Source of the DNA: an uncultured Lachnospiraceae bacterium
GTDB taxonomy: Bacteria > Bacillota > Clostridia > Lachnospirales > Lachnospiraceae
Direction of reading: 5' to 3'
NCBI GenBank assembly: GCA_949472775.1
Contig: CASWVG010000008.1
Coordinates: 1-64,000, forward strand
Length of the DNA stretch: 64,000 nt
Both the position numbers and the translations under genes were made by a program. The notes under the pieces are model-generated. The model ran no database searches, was not told where the DNA came from, and saw only the letters and a program-made list of their open reading frames with translations. Shown here one piece after another: positions 1 to 11,471 of the stretch; position 1 is the first letter of the stretch, and each line of letters opens with the position of its first letter.

Positions 1-324
1 GCCCACCAGATCCACCTCTTTGTCAGCCAGCATCCGCAAAGCCTCGTCCCAGCTCTCACAGGGAACATACTCTATATTCCAGTTTACATAATCACACAGG
101 TTTGCAAGATATTCCACGTCCATCCCGGACAGGCTGCCGTCGGGCATCGTCTCGTGATAGCCACCCATGGGAAAAAAGCTCACCCGCACCGTCCGCTTTA
201 CCGCACCCTGTACCACGCTCATATTTGTGGAAAACGCGAAAACCGCCCCCAGCATGACAACAGCAAGCAAAAGGGCGGTCTCCCGCATCGTCCTATTCCG
301 TTTTCTTTTCCTTCCGTTACCCAT
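1..324 (-). CDS. Solute-binding protein N-terminus (partial, runs off the left edge)
   Basis: The first 108 codons of a minus-strand gene are visible; the rest lies outside the window. After a basic start (MGNGRKRKRNR) comes a hydrophobic segment at about residues 15-32, a signal peptide or signal anchor. The exported part begins with VRVSFFPMGGYHE and continues with a GxMDVEYL motif, then a W-rich stretch and DLVG at the edge. This order (short beta strand, x-G-x-x-V/M-D-V-x-Y-L) is typical of the extracellular SBP_bac_3 family that binds amino acids or small organic acids. In clostridia such domains also occur as sensor modules of large GGDEF, HD or histidine-kinase proteins. Because three signalling genes lie just downstream on the other strand, a sensor role is possible, but the visible part cannot tell transport from sensing. 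Start chosen at the ATG before the basic stretch. Confidence 0.7.
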   Translation of the reverse strand, partial: MGNGRKRKRNRTMRETALLLAVVMLGAVFAFSTNMSVVQGAVKRTVRVSFFPMGGYHETMPDGSLSGMDVEYLANLCDYVNWNIEYVPCESWDEALRMLADKEVDLVG

Positions 325-403
325 AGATCACACTACCTTCCCGGAATCCCCCAATTTTATCCAAATTCCATATATCAAGTGTAACACAGTTATTTCTGTC
401 GCA

Positions 404-1411
404 CTACTTCTTTTTCTGCAAATATCTGTCCAGAAAGTCTCCGATTCTCCCGTAGTAAACATCGGGAGCCTTGTCCTGCGCCTGGGCGTGCCCCGCGCCT
501 TCCACAATGAAAAGCTCCTTCTCGCATGACGCAGCCTCAAACAACTCGTAGGACATATTCACGTCTATCATCCGATCCTCATCCCCGTGGATAAACAGCG
601 TGGGAATGCCACTTGCCGCAACCGCCTGGAGAGGGGATGCGTCCCTCAGGTCATAGCCGCCCCTGAGTCTTAGCATCACGCATGCCGAATCCACAAAAGG
701 CGCGGCGGGCAGATGGAACCACTCCGTAATTTTATCGCCAAACATTTCATAGGCTTCCGTGTAGGCGCTGTCGGAAACCACCGCCTTAATGTGATCGGAC
801 GCCTCCGGTGAACCCGCCATGAGAAGCGCCGTAGCCGCGCCCATGGACTGCCCGTGAAGGACAATCTGCGCCTCCGGTGACTGCTCCAGAATATGCGCGA
901 CCCAGAGTTCACAGTCAAAATGATCCGTCCAGCCCATGCCGATAAAGTCCCCCTCGCTCTCCCCCTGACACCGGAGGTCGGGCACGAGCACGGAATAACC
1001 CTGCTCATGATACCAGCATGCAAACTGGTACATTTCTTCCTTCCATCCCGTGTAGCCGTGCAGAAGAAGCGCCCATTTATCTCCCGCGCTTTCCGTTTCT
1101 CCTGTCTCCGCCGGAAACTCCGTCGCCGTAAGAAGATAACCGTCCGTTGTCCGCGCCTGTATCTTTTTGCGCTTAGCCGTCTCCAGCCATTCCCCCGTCT
1201 CCGTGAGAAGCTGTGACCTGTTCTCCTGAATATCCGCCGTCTGTACCTGTTCGCTGTAACATTTTCTGGTAATATCCTCAAAAGCGTTCAGCTTATCCAT
1301 AAAAGAGGGCACAAGACAGGCGCTCACCAGAAAATAGACAAATACGGCGTAAACTGAGAAAAGTACTGCAAAAACCGACACTGCAATCCGTATTTTCTTT
1401 TTTCTGTGCAT
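404..1411 (-). CDS. Alpha/beta hydrolase with N-terminal membrane anchor
   Basis: A 335-residue serine hydrolase. Residues about 8-32 form one hydrophobic segment that would anchor it in the membrane with the catalytic domain outside. The fold is recognisable from HGYTG at about 118-122 (oxyanion region), a PDLR turn at about 144-147, the nucleophile elbow GQSMG with Ser189, an acidic residue in HGDEDRMID, and a C-terminal His in GAGHAQ. These make a complete Ser-Asp-His triad. The sequence resembles the clostridial and Bacillus YqkD/Bem46-like esterase or peptidase group; the substrate is unknown. The start is preceded by an AAGGGGGAG ribosome binding site. It follows a hairpin cassette after the phosphopantetheinyl transferase gene, so it is probably a separate transcription unit. 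Confidence 0.85.
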   Translation of the reverse strand: MHRKKKIRIAVSVFAVLFSVYAVFVYFLVSACLVPSFMDKLNAFEDITRKCYSEQVQTADIQENRSQLLTETGEWLETAKRKKIQARTTDGYLLTATEFPAETGETESAGDKWALLLHGYTGWKEEMYQFACWYHEQGYSVLVPDLRCQGESEGDFIGMGWTDHFDCELWVAHILEQSPEAQIVLHGQSMGAATALLMAGSPEASDHIKAVVSDSAYTEAYEMFGDKITEWFHLPAAPFVDSACVMLRLRGGYDLRDASPLQAVAASGIPTLFIHGDEDRMIDVNMSYELFEAASCEKELFIVEGAGHAQAQDKAPDVYYGRIGDFLDRYLQKKK

Positions 1412-1453
1412 CCTGTCTCCCCCTTTCCTCAGTCATAAAATTCCACCCATGCG

Positions 1454-1515
1454 GAGAATGCCGTATTTGGGGACATTCTCACCGTCCTATGGCGGGACGT
1501 CTTTAGAAACTCTTC
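1454..1515. repeat. Hairpin cassette, GAGAATGC family (copy 1)
   Basis: Arms GAGAATG (1454-1460) and CATTCTC (1474-1480) are followed by a second small stem (CGTCC and GGACG, around 1483-1499) and a tail ending CTTCTCACAC. It starts right at the 3' end of the phosphopantetheinyl transferase gene. Related cassettes lie near 4219, 11342, 48710 and 54085. There is no U-run, so it is not a classic intrinsic terminator. Confidence 0.6.
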
Positions 1516-2187
1516 TCACACCAGTTCCACCGGTATCATACTGTAAGCGATATCCGCGCTTTCCTGCACGCAGACCGCCGTGCAGTACCCCTCGATCTCA
1601 CAGTACTCCCTCATGTGGTAATATTTCGCGTCCACGCTGTGCCGCACCCTGGCGCGTCCCGATTCCTCATCCATATGGACCACAAAATCCTGCAGTGATA
1701 AGGACATTCCCCTGCCAATCGCTTTCACAAAACTCTCTTTCATCGTCCAGAGGCGGAACATCCGCCGTGTCTGCTCCTCCTCCCCCGCCTCGTACATCCA
1801 GGAAAGCTCCTCCTGTGCGAAAAAGCGGTCCGCCACCTTAAGCCGTCCTTCCCTCTCGCGCTCAATATCGTTCCCCACAGGCTTATCGCCTACCGTGCAT
1901 ATGGCATAGTTGCCGGAATGGGAGAGCGAAAAACAGATTTCCGGATGATACTTCAGTGCAGGCTTTCCCCACTCGCCGATCTCATATTCCACGCTTCTTT
2001 CCTGCAATCCGAATGCCTCCAGTGCGTGATCCAGAAGCAGCCCTGCCGCAAGACTCCTGTTCTTATCTTTCTCGTGCCGCAGAATGGCGATTTTCTGCTG
2101 CCTGTAAGGGGAGAGCTGTTTTAACTTTTCCCGGAACAGATTCCCGTTATCAAGGCATCCCACATCCGCATAGTAGGTGTAAATCAT
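1516..2187 (-). CDS. 4'-phosphopantetheinyl transferase (Sfp type)
   Basis: A 223-residue enzyme of the Sfp/Gsp/HetI superfamily, which moves phosphopantetheine from coenzyme A to a serine on acyl or peptidyl carrier proteins. The diagnostic motifs are present in order: a FSLSHSGNYA stretch, GNDIERER (the Mg-binding V/G-N-D-I-E motif), and FRLWTMKESFVKAIGRG (the W-x-x-K-E-x-x-x-K motif). Length is normal for the family. The start at 2187 is preceded by GGAGAGGGAGCAG and overlaps the stop of the upstream helicase gene as ATGA, so translation is probably coupled. No polyketide, peptide synthetase or fatty acid gene lies nearby, so its carrier-protein partner is not given by context. An upstream in-frame Met at 2274 lies inside the helicase gene and is rejected. 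Confidence 0.88.
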   Translation of the reverse strand: MIYTYYADVGCLDNGNLFREKLKQLSPYRQQKIAILRHEKDKNRSLAAGLLLDHALEAFGLQERSVEYEIGEWGKPALKYHPEICFSLSHSGNYAICTVGDKPVGNDIEREREGRLKVADRFFAQEELSWMYEAGEEEQTRRMFRLWTMKESFVKAIGRGMSLSLQDFVVHMDEESGRARVRHSVDAKYYHMREYCEIEGYCTAVCVQESADIAYSMIPVELV

Positions 2188-4157
2188 AACTGCTCCCTCT
2201 CCATTTTCCGGTAACAGCGGTCGCAGACCGGATACGCGGCATTCCATACCAGAGGTCTTCCGCAGATACGGCATCTGCGCTCAAACTGTCCCTTGTCGTC
2301 CTTTAGCAGTTCGCCGATCTCATGCTGCGCCCACTCCCTGTTGGCGGCAACCTCCTCCTTATCCACCACCCAGTCCATTCTGGCGGCAAACTGGGTATAG
2401 AGGTCGAGCTGCTTATAATAGGACTCCAGCCCCTCCAGCGAAAAATCTTTCGGAAGCATCGGGCAATTCTGCTGCTTCTCCGGGTTTTCGCAGTAGCGCA
2501 GCCACAGTCTGAGCACCTCCCTGTCCTTGACGTCAAAGGGACAGGTAATCAGGGAAAGCACCAGTTTCCTATCTTCCATATAAGTGATTTTCTTTCGATA
2601 GTCCCGCAGATATCTGTATTTATCCACGCTCTCTTTCATGGAAATTTTATCGTACATGGGCGGATTACCCGTCTTTTCCCATGCCTCTATGATTTCATCC
2701 AGCTCGATGTCAATATCGAGAAGAATTTCCGGGAAACCGACGCGTGCCCTCCGCAGCGGATAGAACGGTTCCGCCAGCTTTTTCCCGACATATTCCGGTT
2801 CCATCGCGGACTGTACATATCCCGTGTCGTAAAACCCGTACCGCCCTGCCCTGCCCGCAATCTGTCTGATTTCCTCAGCTAAGAGCCTGCGCTTCCCGAC
2901 ACCGTCAAATTTGGTCGTATTCATGAAAACAACCCGGCGGATCGGCAGGTTGATTCCCATGCCGATGGCGTCCGTCGCTACCACCACCTGATTGACCCCT
3001 TCGGTAAACAGGCGCACCTGCTCCTGCCTCGTCTGGGGCGGCAGGTTGCCGTAGATCACGCTGGCGCGGATGCCCCGCCCTTCCAGTGACGCCGCGATGG
3101 CAAGCACATTTTTCTTGGAAAAGGCAATCAGCGCGTCGCCCGGCTCCACATCCTTTGACATATCAAAACGTTCGGGGATGAACGTAAGCTTCGTGTTGCG
3201 CTCGTGGCGGACAATTTCGTACTCGTCGCCGCAGCGCCTGAGCATCCCGGTCAACAGTTTCTCCGCCGTGCCGGAGCAGCACACATGCACCTCCTCCGCA
3301 CGGATACCGAGAATCGCCCTCGTCCAGTAGCTGCCCCTGTTTTCATCCGCCATCATCTGCGCTTCATCTATGACGGCAATATCATAAGTTTCCTTAATGT
3401 CCAGAATCTCCACCGTGGAAGCCTGCACGAAACTGCCGGGCGTGCGTATGGTCTCTTCCCCCGTAATCATGTCGCAGGGAATGCCGTCCGTCATCATGCG
3501 GTCGTAAACTTCCAGCGCCAGCAGACGTAAGGGTCCCAGATATATGCCGTGATAAGCCTGCCTGAGCCGCATAAGCGCCTCGTAAGTCTTGCCGCTGTTG
3601 GTGGGACCGATATGCAGAATAAAGCGGCGCTTCATCGCCCGCGCCTCCGGATACTGTTTCTCCGGCTCCGCCGCCATCAGTTCTTCGATCCGCTGTCCGA
3701 CCAGATACTGCATGTATTCATTTTTATATATTTCATAAAGAGACTTCGTCCGCAAAAACTGCGCCGTCTTCTCCATCCCGGCGATGTCTTCGGGAACAGC
3801 GCCGGACGCCATTCTTTTGAGAAAATTCATGTCCAGTTTTGCCAGAAGACGCACCACCCGGCGGTATTTCTTCAGCCATCTGGTATCGCGCAGCACCACC
3901 GTATAACCTACCTGCGCCACCTTCCTGTGCAGATCCTTCATATCCGCCAGTATCTGATGGTTTTCCTGCTTTTTCTTGCGGAGTATGCGCCGTTCCAGCT
4001 GCCCCAGCTGCTTTTCCGTACTTCTGGTAAATCTGCGGTTCTCCTCCGCCGCAAATGAAAAAAAAGCCTTCTCGTAGACTGCCCATAGCTTCTTCGGAAT
4101 ACCGTCCTGCTCTCCCGTCTGCCGCGTTTTCCTTTCCGCCGTCTTATCTTCCTGCAT
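2184..4157 (-). CDS. SUV3-like superfamily 2 RNA/DNA helicase with C-terminal zinc ribbon
   Basis: A 657-residue ATP-dependent helicase. After a charged, coiled N-terminal third it has the P-loop GPTNSGKTYEA, GPLRLLA, a DEAQM Walker B box, SGTAE, and the second RecA domain with VATDAIGMGINLP and QIAGRAGRYG. The combination GPTNSGKT with DEAQM is characteristic of the SUV3 family, best known as the mitochondrial RNA-degradation helicase; bacterial members are little studied. The C-terminus holds a four-cysteine zinc ribbon (CRICG and CDRC). The start at 4157 is chosen because GGGGG lies 5 bases ahead; the ATG at 4169 has no ribosome binding site. It overlaps the next gene, a phosphopantetheinyl transferase, by 4 bases. 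A role in RNA turnover is an inference from the family. Confidence 0.82.
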   Translation of the reverse strand: MQEDKTAERKTRQTGEQDGIPKKLWAVYEKAFFSFAAEENRRFTRSTEKQLGQLERRILRKKKQENHQILADMKDLHRKVAQVGYTVVLRDTRWLKKYRRVVRLLAKLDMNFLKRMASGAVPEDIAGMEKTAQFLRTKSLYEIYKNEYMQYLVGQRIEELMAAEPEKQYPEARAMKRRFILHIGPTNSGKTYEALMRLRQAYHGIYLGPLRLLALEVYDRMMTDGIPCDMITGEETIRTPGSFVQASTVEILDIKETYDIAVIDEAQMMADENRGSYWTRAILGIRAEEVHVCCSGTAEKLLTGMLRRCGDEYEIVRHERNTKLTFIPERFDMSKDVEPGDALIAFSKKNVLAIAASLEGRGIRASVIYGNLPPQTRQEQVRLFTEGVNQVVVATDAIGMGINLPIRRVVFMNTTKFDGVGKRRLLAEEIRQIAGRAGRYGFYDTGYVQSAMEPEYVGKKLAEPFYPLRRARVGFPEILLDIDIELDEIIEAWEKTGNPPMYDKISMKESVDKYRYLRDYRKKITYMEDRKLVLSLITCPFDVKDREVLRLWLRYCENPEKQQNCPMLPKDFSLEGLESYYKQLDLYTQFAARMDWVVDKEEVAANREWAQHEIGELLKDDKGQFERRCRICGRPLVWNAAYPVCDRCYRKMEREQL

Positions 4158-4218
4158 CTTAACCCCCATGATTCCGCTTCAGCGCAATCCCGGAATCAGC
4201 GGACGAGCAGGCTCGTCC

Positions 4219-4395
4219 TGGAGAATGCCGCTTCTTGCGCTAATCTTACTGCCTGTTTCTATATTTCCTCTGTCTGTGAATCATCGTCTATGTATATTGG
4301 TTTACATAACATTCTTCGTTTCAATCTGCGCATCCCGCCGCATTTCAGACATTCTCCCCTGTGGGAAACGTCTGTTTTGCAGACTCATCCGATGC
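4219..4395. repeat. Hairpin cassette, GAGAATGC family (split copy 2)
   Basis: The left arm (TGGAGAATGCCG) and right arm (GACATTCTCCCCTGTGGGAAA, then CGTCTGTTTTGCAGAC) match the order seen at 11342-11400, but about 125 bases separate the arms here. It looks like a decayed or interrupted copy. Confidence 0.4.
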
Positions 4396-4484
4396 ACTTT
4401 TGCTATTATGATACCACAGATTCCCACCGTTAGGCAAACCATTCCACCTGTTAATATCTTCCCCTTTTTCGCATACTCGATTCC

Positions 4485-4513
4485 TTGATTTTATACCGGG
4501 ATTGTTTTACAAT
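4485..4513 (+). promoter_or_regulatory. Candidate vegetative promoter of the HD-GYP/hybrid kinase genes
   Basis: TTGATT at 4485-4490 and TACAAT at 4508-4513 are separated by exactly 17 bases, and the surroundings are AT-rich. It sits 58 bases ahead of the start codon at 4571. Confidence 0.5.
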
Positions 4514-4570
4514 AAAAGAAATAAAATTTGTTATTTTTCTGAAGTCTTAATGTAAAAGGGAGTATTTTGA

Positions 4571-5644
4571 ATGAAAAATGTGATTCTCGTGGTAGACGAT
4601 GACAAAGCCAATCTGTCACTCGCCCAACGGATTCTTGGTTCACAGTACCGTATAGCCGCCTCTAATTCCGGAAAGGCATCACTGAAATATCTGGAAAGAC
4701 ACCGTCCCGACCTGATCCTTCTGGATATCAATATGCCGGAAATGAACGGTTTTGAGGTGATGGAAAAACTTCGCTCCGACTCACACCTGAAAACCATTCC
4801 TGTAATCTTTCTGACAGCAGACGCCACGGCTGAGACAGAGATCAAATGTTTCCGGATGGGTGCCATGGATTTTGTGACAAAACCCTTTGTGCCGGACATC
4901 CTTTTAAGCCGTGTCAGCAAGACAATCGAACTTGACCAATACCGTCACAAACTCGAAGACATGGTGGATATCCAGGCGCAGAAAATCATGGAATCCTCCA
5001 TGCGGCTTAACCGGATTCAGGATTCCGTCGTTGTCGGTATGGCCAATCTGATCGAGAGCCGCGACGGAAGCACCGGAAAGCATGTGAAAAATACGCAGAA
5101 CTATGTCCGGATGATCGCGACTGAACTGCTCTCGAGAGGCCTTTTCACAGAGGAACTTACCCCCGCTTATATCGAGGAGCTGTGTAAGGCAGCGCCTCTG
5201 CACGACGTGGGGAAGATCAAAATCCCGGATGCCATTTTGCAAAAGCCGGGCAGACTGACCCCGGAAGAATTTGAGACCATGAAACTGCACACCACCCACA
5301 GCCGCCAGATCATCCAGACCATTATCGGCGACATTGAGGATGAGCACTATGTCCGGCTGGTGGAAGATATCGCCCTTTACCATCACGAGAGATGGGACGG
5401 CAGGGGATATCCGACAGGGCTTACCGAATCTGACATCCCACTCTCGGCACGGATCATGGCAGTTGCAGACGTGTTCGACGCGCTCTACGAGGAGCGGTGC
5501 TACAAACCACCCGTCCGGCCCATTGAGCGGATTATGCAGATCATGTCCGAGGGACGTGGCACGCAGTTCGACCCTGTGATTCTGGACGTGTTTATGGACA
5601 TGCTGCCGCAGTTAAAAGAAGTTCTTCATATCATGGATACATAA
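4571..5644 (+). CDS. Response regulator with HD-GYP phosphodiesterase domain
   Basis: A 357-residue two-domain protein. Residues 1-120 are a receiver: acidic pocket VVDDDK at the start, phospho-acceptor Asp52 in LLDINMPEMNG, and the conserved Lys in VTKPF. A coiled linker leads to an HD-GYP domain at about 150-350 with HDVGKIKIPD and HHERWDGRGYP, which keep the metal-binding His-Asp and the GYP signature. Such proteins hydrolyse the second messenger cyclic di-GMP, or sometimes cyclic GMP-AMP, under control of phosphorylation. It is the first of three same-strand signalling genes, and the two following hybrid kinases are its likely partners; this is inferred from position only. AAGGGAG lies 8 bases before the ATG. 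Family-typical length, nothing missing. Confidence 0.9.
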   Translation: MKNVILVVDDDKANLSLAQRILGSQYRIAASNSGKASLKYLERHRPDLILLDINMPEMNGFEVMEKLRSDSHLKTIPVIFLTADATAETEIKCFRMGAMDFVTKPFVPDILLSRVSKTIELDQYRHKLEDMVDIQAQKIMESSMRLNRIQDSVVVGMANLIESRDGSTGKHVKNTQNYVRMIATELLSRGLFTEELTPAYIEELCKAAPLHDVGKIKIPDAILQKPGRLTPEEFETMKLHTTHSRQIIQTIIGDIEDEHYVRLVEDIALYHHERWDGRGYPTGLTESDIPLSARIMAVADVFDALYEERCYKPPVRPIERIMQIMSEGRGTQFDPVILDVFMDMLPQLKEVLHIMDT

Positions 5645-5706
5645 TCTGACATGACTGTCATGTATGTAACAAAAGTGTCACATTGCACAAAGGAGTGTTG
5701 ACTGTC

Positions 5707-8628
5707 TTGGACAATACACAGTTAAAAACAGAACGAAGCAAGAAAAGGCCGGAGCGCACTGTGCTCATTGTCTTAAGTATCTACACCGTGGCCTCATTCG
5801 CAACCGGGGTGCTCGCCGGCTGGAGCATATACATAAGGGAACTGCTTTTTGTCCCGCCAGTCGCCGGCTGGTTTATCTATTTCCGGGAATACTGGGACCA
5901 TCCACACCGGGCGAATTTTATCTGCGTCGCCTGCTGGACCGAGTTCATTCTCTATGCCCTGTTTACAGACAGTTTCTCCGCCATGCTGGTTACCATGACA
6001 GGTGTTATCGTCCTGCTCAGTATCTTCAATACCCGACAGATTCTCTATCCCGGGCTCGTCATCCCCTTTTTCCTTTTCTTATATCACGGTTTTATATCAA
6101 AAACCTTCGCCATTACCGGCCCCCGCAGTGCGCTTAGACTCTGTGTCCAGTTTCTCTCGGTCTACATGGTTTCCGCCGTCATCTGGATTATCCAGAAAAA
6201 CAGGGAGGAAGCAAATGCGCTTCTGACCGAAAATATCCGGGAACTGAAAATAGCGGAACAGAGCAAGGACGACTTTCTTATCAACGTCTCCCATGAAATC
6301 CGCACGCCAATCAATGCGGTCTGTGGCATGAGCGAGGCTATTTTACAGGAGGATCTGCCCACAGATGTGCGCCGGGATGTGATTGATATCCAGACCGCCG
6401 GAAGAAACCTTCTCTCCACTGTCAGCAATATTCTCGACTTCTCGGAACTGGAGACAGGGCAGCTTACCCTTGCGGAGGAAAGCTACAACATCACCTCCAC
6501 CATCACCGACATCATCAACATGGCTATGACCATGGATAACGGCAGACACCTGGAGCTGATCGTGGACTGCGACGCAGACCTGCCAAGCAACCTTCTGGGC
6601 GACGAACAGAAATTCCGGCGCATTGTTATAAATCTGCTCGGAAACGCCATCAAATTCACAAAGGAGGGCGGCGTGATCCTGCGCATCGCAAGCCGGAAAG
6701 AGGAATACGGCGTCAATCTGCACGTCAGCGTCCGGGATTCCGGCATCGGCATCGAACGCGCCGATCTGGAGAAAATCTTCACAAGTTTCAGTCAGGTCAA
6801 CTCCAGGAGAAACCGGGAAGCGGGCGGCGTAGGGCTGGGTCTTGCCATCACACAGGCGCTGGTTTCCAGCATGGGCGGATTTATGGCAGTGGAAAGCGAA
6901 CCTGGCACCGGCAGTGAATTCCAGTTCACGATTCCCCAGAAAGTTCTGGACGAGACGCCCATCGTCTCCATTAAGGATAAAAGCAATCTCTTCGCGACAT
7001 GCTACATCAATCTGGACAAATACAATTATACGGTGGTCCGGGAAGGCTATGAAAACTGCATCCAGCACATTGCCAGCCAGTTCGGTTTTCCGTTCCGCAT
7101 CTGCCGGAACCTCCCCGAGCTGAAACGCCGGATGGAACGGGAGGCTTACACCCACATCTTTATCGGCTGGGAGGAATATGCCGAAGACCGCGCTTTTTTC
7201 GACAGGCTATGCACGGAAAGAACCGTGGTGCTTCTTCTGGATTACGGTCAGGAGCTGCCCGCAAAGGGAAATATGCTGCGCATTTATAAGCCGTTCACGG
7301 TGCTGTCCATCGCCGCTGTCTTTAACGGTCAGAAAGTCCTCTACGGCGGGGATCAGTATACCAGTTTACATAACAAGTTTATCGCACCCCAGGCAAATGT
7401 GCTTATCGTCGATGACAATGCTATGAATCTGAAAGTAATGGCAAGACTTCTTCTGCCCTACCGGCTCAAAGTTACCATGGCCGGAAGCGGGCCGGAGGCT
7501 TTGGAAAAGCTGAATACGCCGAATTTTGACTGCGTCTTTCTCGACCATATGATGCCGGAGATGGACGGTGTCGAAACGCTTCATAAAATCCGTCAGAAAC
7601 CGGGCGTATATTACCAGTCCCTTCCTGTCATCGCCTTTACCGCCAACGCCATCGGCGGCGCGCGGGATATGTTTGTGTCGGAAGGTTTCAACGACTTTAT
7701 CGCCAAACCCATCGAACTGAGCGTGCTCGAGCGTATCCTGCGCCGCTATATCCCGGCACAGATGCAGCTTCCCGTAGAGGAGGACGAAACCGTCCAGACG
7801 GCGGATAATACCGCCATAACTTCAGCGGTAAATCCGGATGTTCAAAAAGCGGCATCGAACCTGACAGCAGGCTATCCGAGCATCCAGGGAATGACCGATA
7901 CAGTCAATACTTCGTTATCGAAAACTTCCGCCGCACAGGAGCGGGACGACGTCTCAAGAGGACGGCTCCACCTGACCAAAGCGGGCGTAGACGTCGAACA
8001 GGCACTCACCTACTGCGGGGATGAGGACGGTTTCCGGGAAATTATCGCGATCTTCCATGCGGAGGGGGAGAAACGCCGGAACAACCTGTCCCACTATTTT
8101 AAGGAACAGGACTGGAAAAACTATGTGATCTGTGTCCACGCCCTGAAGGGCAACGCCAAGGGCGTCGGTGCGGGCGAACTGTCGGAGATGGCCAGAAAAC
8201 TGGAAATGGCAGGCAAGGAAAACCGGATCGAATACATTCTGGAGCACCATGAGGAGATGATGGCTAATCACGACCGCCTTCTGGATGCGTTGGACGGAAA
8301 CGCTTTTGTCTATCCAAATACCCCTGTTTCAGGGATGCCTGAATCGCCGTCCGCTTCTGCCGCGGCGCCAGTTTCTTTTGCGGACAAAACGCAATCCGGT
8401 CTTCCCACCGGCGAGGAAGATCAAGAATCTCTGGACCGTCTTCTCGCACAGATTGCAGAAAAGCTGTCCGCCTTTGAGAGCGAGGGGCTTGCAGAACTTC
8501 TGGACCGGCTCGCACAGTGCAGCCATGAAGGCGCTTCTTACGCCGAATTTGCAGACAGGCTGCGGGAGCTGACGCAGAATTTTGATTTTCTCGGCGCATC
8601 CGAGGTTCTGGAAAGGATGGGAAAATAA
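5707..8628 (+). CDS. Hybrid sensor histidine kinase with receiver and Hpt domains
   Basis: About 970 residues. The N-terminal ~170 residues are a membrane sensor of several hydrophobic helices without a large external loop. A HisKA domain follows (NVSHEIRTPINAV), then a HATPase domain (NLLGNAIKFT, GVGLGLAITQ), a degenerate receiver-like stretch, a true receiver (VLIVDDNAMN; phospho-Asp in FLDHMMPEMDG; AKP), a low-complexity linker, and an Hpt domain with HALKGNAKGVGA. This is a complete phosphorelay in one chain. There is no ATG start: the frame opens with TTG codons at 5683, 5698 and 5707. TTG at 5707 is preferred because AGGAG ends 11 bases ahead; 5698 would leave only 2 bases. It follows the HD-GYP regulator by about 60 bases and is followed 3 bases later by the next kinase. 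Confidence 0.88.
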   Translation: MDNTQLKTERSKKRPERTVLIVLSIYTVASFATGVLAGWSIYIRELLFVPPVAGWFIYFREYWDHPHRANFICVACWTEFILYALFTDSFSAMLVTMTGVIVLLSIFNTRQILYPGLVIPFFLFLYHGFISKTFAITGPRSALRLCVQFLSVYMVSAVIWIIQKNREEANALLTENIRELKIAEQSKDDFLINVSHEIRTPINAVCGMSEAILQEDLPTDVRRDVIDIQTAGRNLLSTVSNILDFSELETGQLTLAEESYNITSTITDIINMAMTMDNGRHLELIVDCDADLPSNLLGDEQKFRRIVINLLGNAIKFTKEGGVILRIASRKEEYGVNLHVSVRDSGIGIERADLEKIFTSFSQVNSRRNREAGGVGLGLAITQALVSSMGGFMAVESEPGTGSEFQFTIPQKVLDETPIVSIKDKSNLFATCYINLDKYNYTVVREGYENCIQHIASQFGFPFRICRNLPELKRRMEREAYTHIFIGWEEYAEDRAFFDRLCTERTVVLLLDYGQELPAKGNMLRIYKPFTVLSIAAVFNGQKVLYGGDQYTSLHNKFIAPQANVLIVDDNAMNLKVMARLLLPYRLKVTMAGSGPEALEKLNTPNFDCVFLDHMMPEMDGVETLHKIRQKPGVYYQSLPVIAFTANAIGGARDMFVSEGFNDFIAKPIELSVLERILRRYIPAQMQLPVEEDETVQTADNTAITSAVNPDVQKAASNLTAGYPSIQGMTDTVNTSLSKTSAAQERDDVSRGRLHLTKAGVDVEQALTYCGDEDGFREIIAIFHAEGEKRRNNLSHYFKEQDWKNYVICVHALKGNAKGVGAGELSEMARKLEMAGKENRIEYILEHHEEMMANHDRLLDALDGNAFVYPNTPVSGMPESPSASAAAPVSFADKTQSGLPTGEEDQESLDRLLAQIAEKLSAFESEGLAELLDRLAQCSHEGASYAEFADRLRELTQNFDFLGASEVLERMGK

Positions 8629-8631
8629 CGT

Positions 8632-11328
<2,697 letters not shown>

Positions 11329-11341
11329 CGCAAACCTGTGC

Positions 11342-11471
11342 GGAGAATGCCCGTATTTTGGGCATTCTCCTGTGTGAGAAAAGTCTGCAAAGCAAACTTA
11401 GTACTTCCAAGCCAGCTCTGCTGGCTTGGCGATGCAGCCTTTGCTGCGAGTGATTAGAAGTACTTCTCACA
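11342..11471. repeat. Nested hairpin cassette, GAGAATGC family (copy 3)
   Basis: A perfect 11-bp stem, GGAGAATGCCC (11342-11352) and GGGCATTCTCC (11360-11370), with a 7-base loop. A larger structure follows with outer arms GTGTGAGAA (from 11372) and TTCTCACAC (ending 11472), enclosing the perfect stem CCAAGCCAGC/GCTGGCTTGG (11407-11416, 11420-11429). It fills the whole gap between two convergent genes and ends exactly at the stop codon of the nuclease gene, so it probably acts as a two-way transcript end or 3' stabiliser. Confidence 0.7.

Larger units (their letters stand above)
4158..4570. other. Intergenic region between divergent helicase and HD-GYP genes
   Basis: No open frame of interest. 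The region holds several perfect hairpins: TGATTCCG/CGGAATCA (4169-4198), GGACGAGC/GCTCGTCC (4201-4218), and split halves of the GAGAATGC cassette (GGAGAATGCC at about 4219 and GACATTCTCC at about 4350). A GTTTACATAA word lies near 4300. The promoter candidate for the plus-strand signalling genes is close to 4485-4513. Confidence 0.6.

Noticed and set aside
6343-7155. Long minus-strand open frame opposite the hybrid kinase
   Set aside because: Shadow of a well-supported kinase gene with intact HisKA and HATPase motifs.
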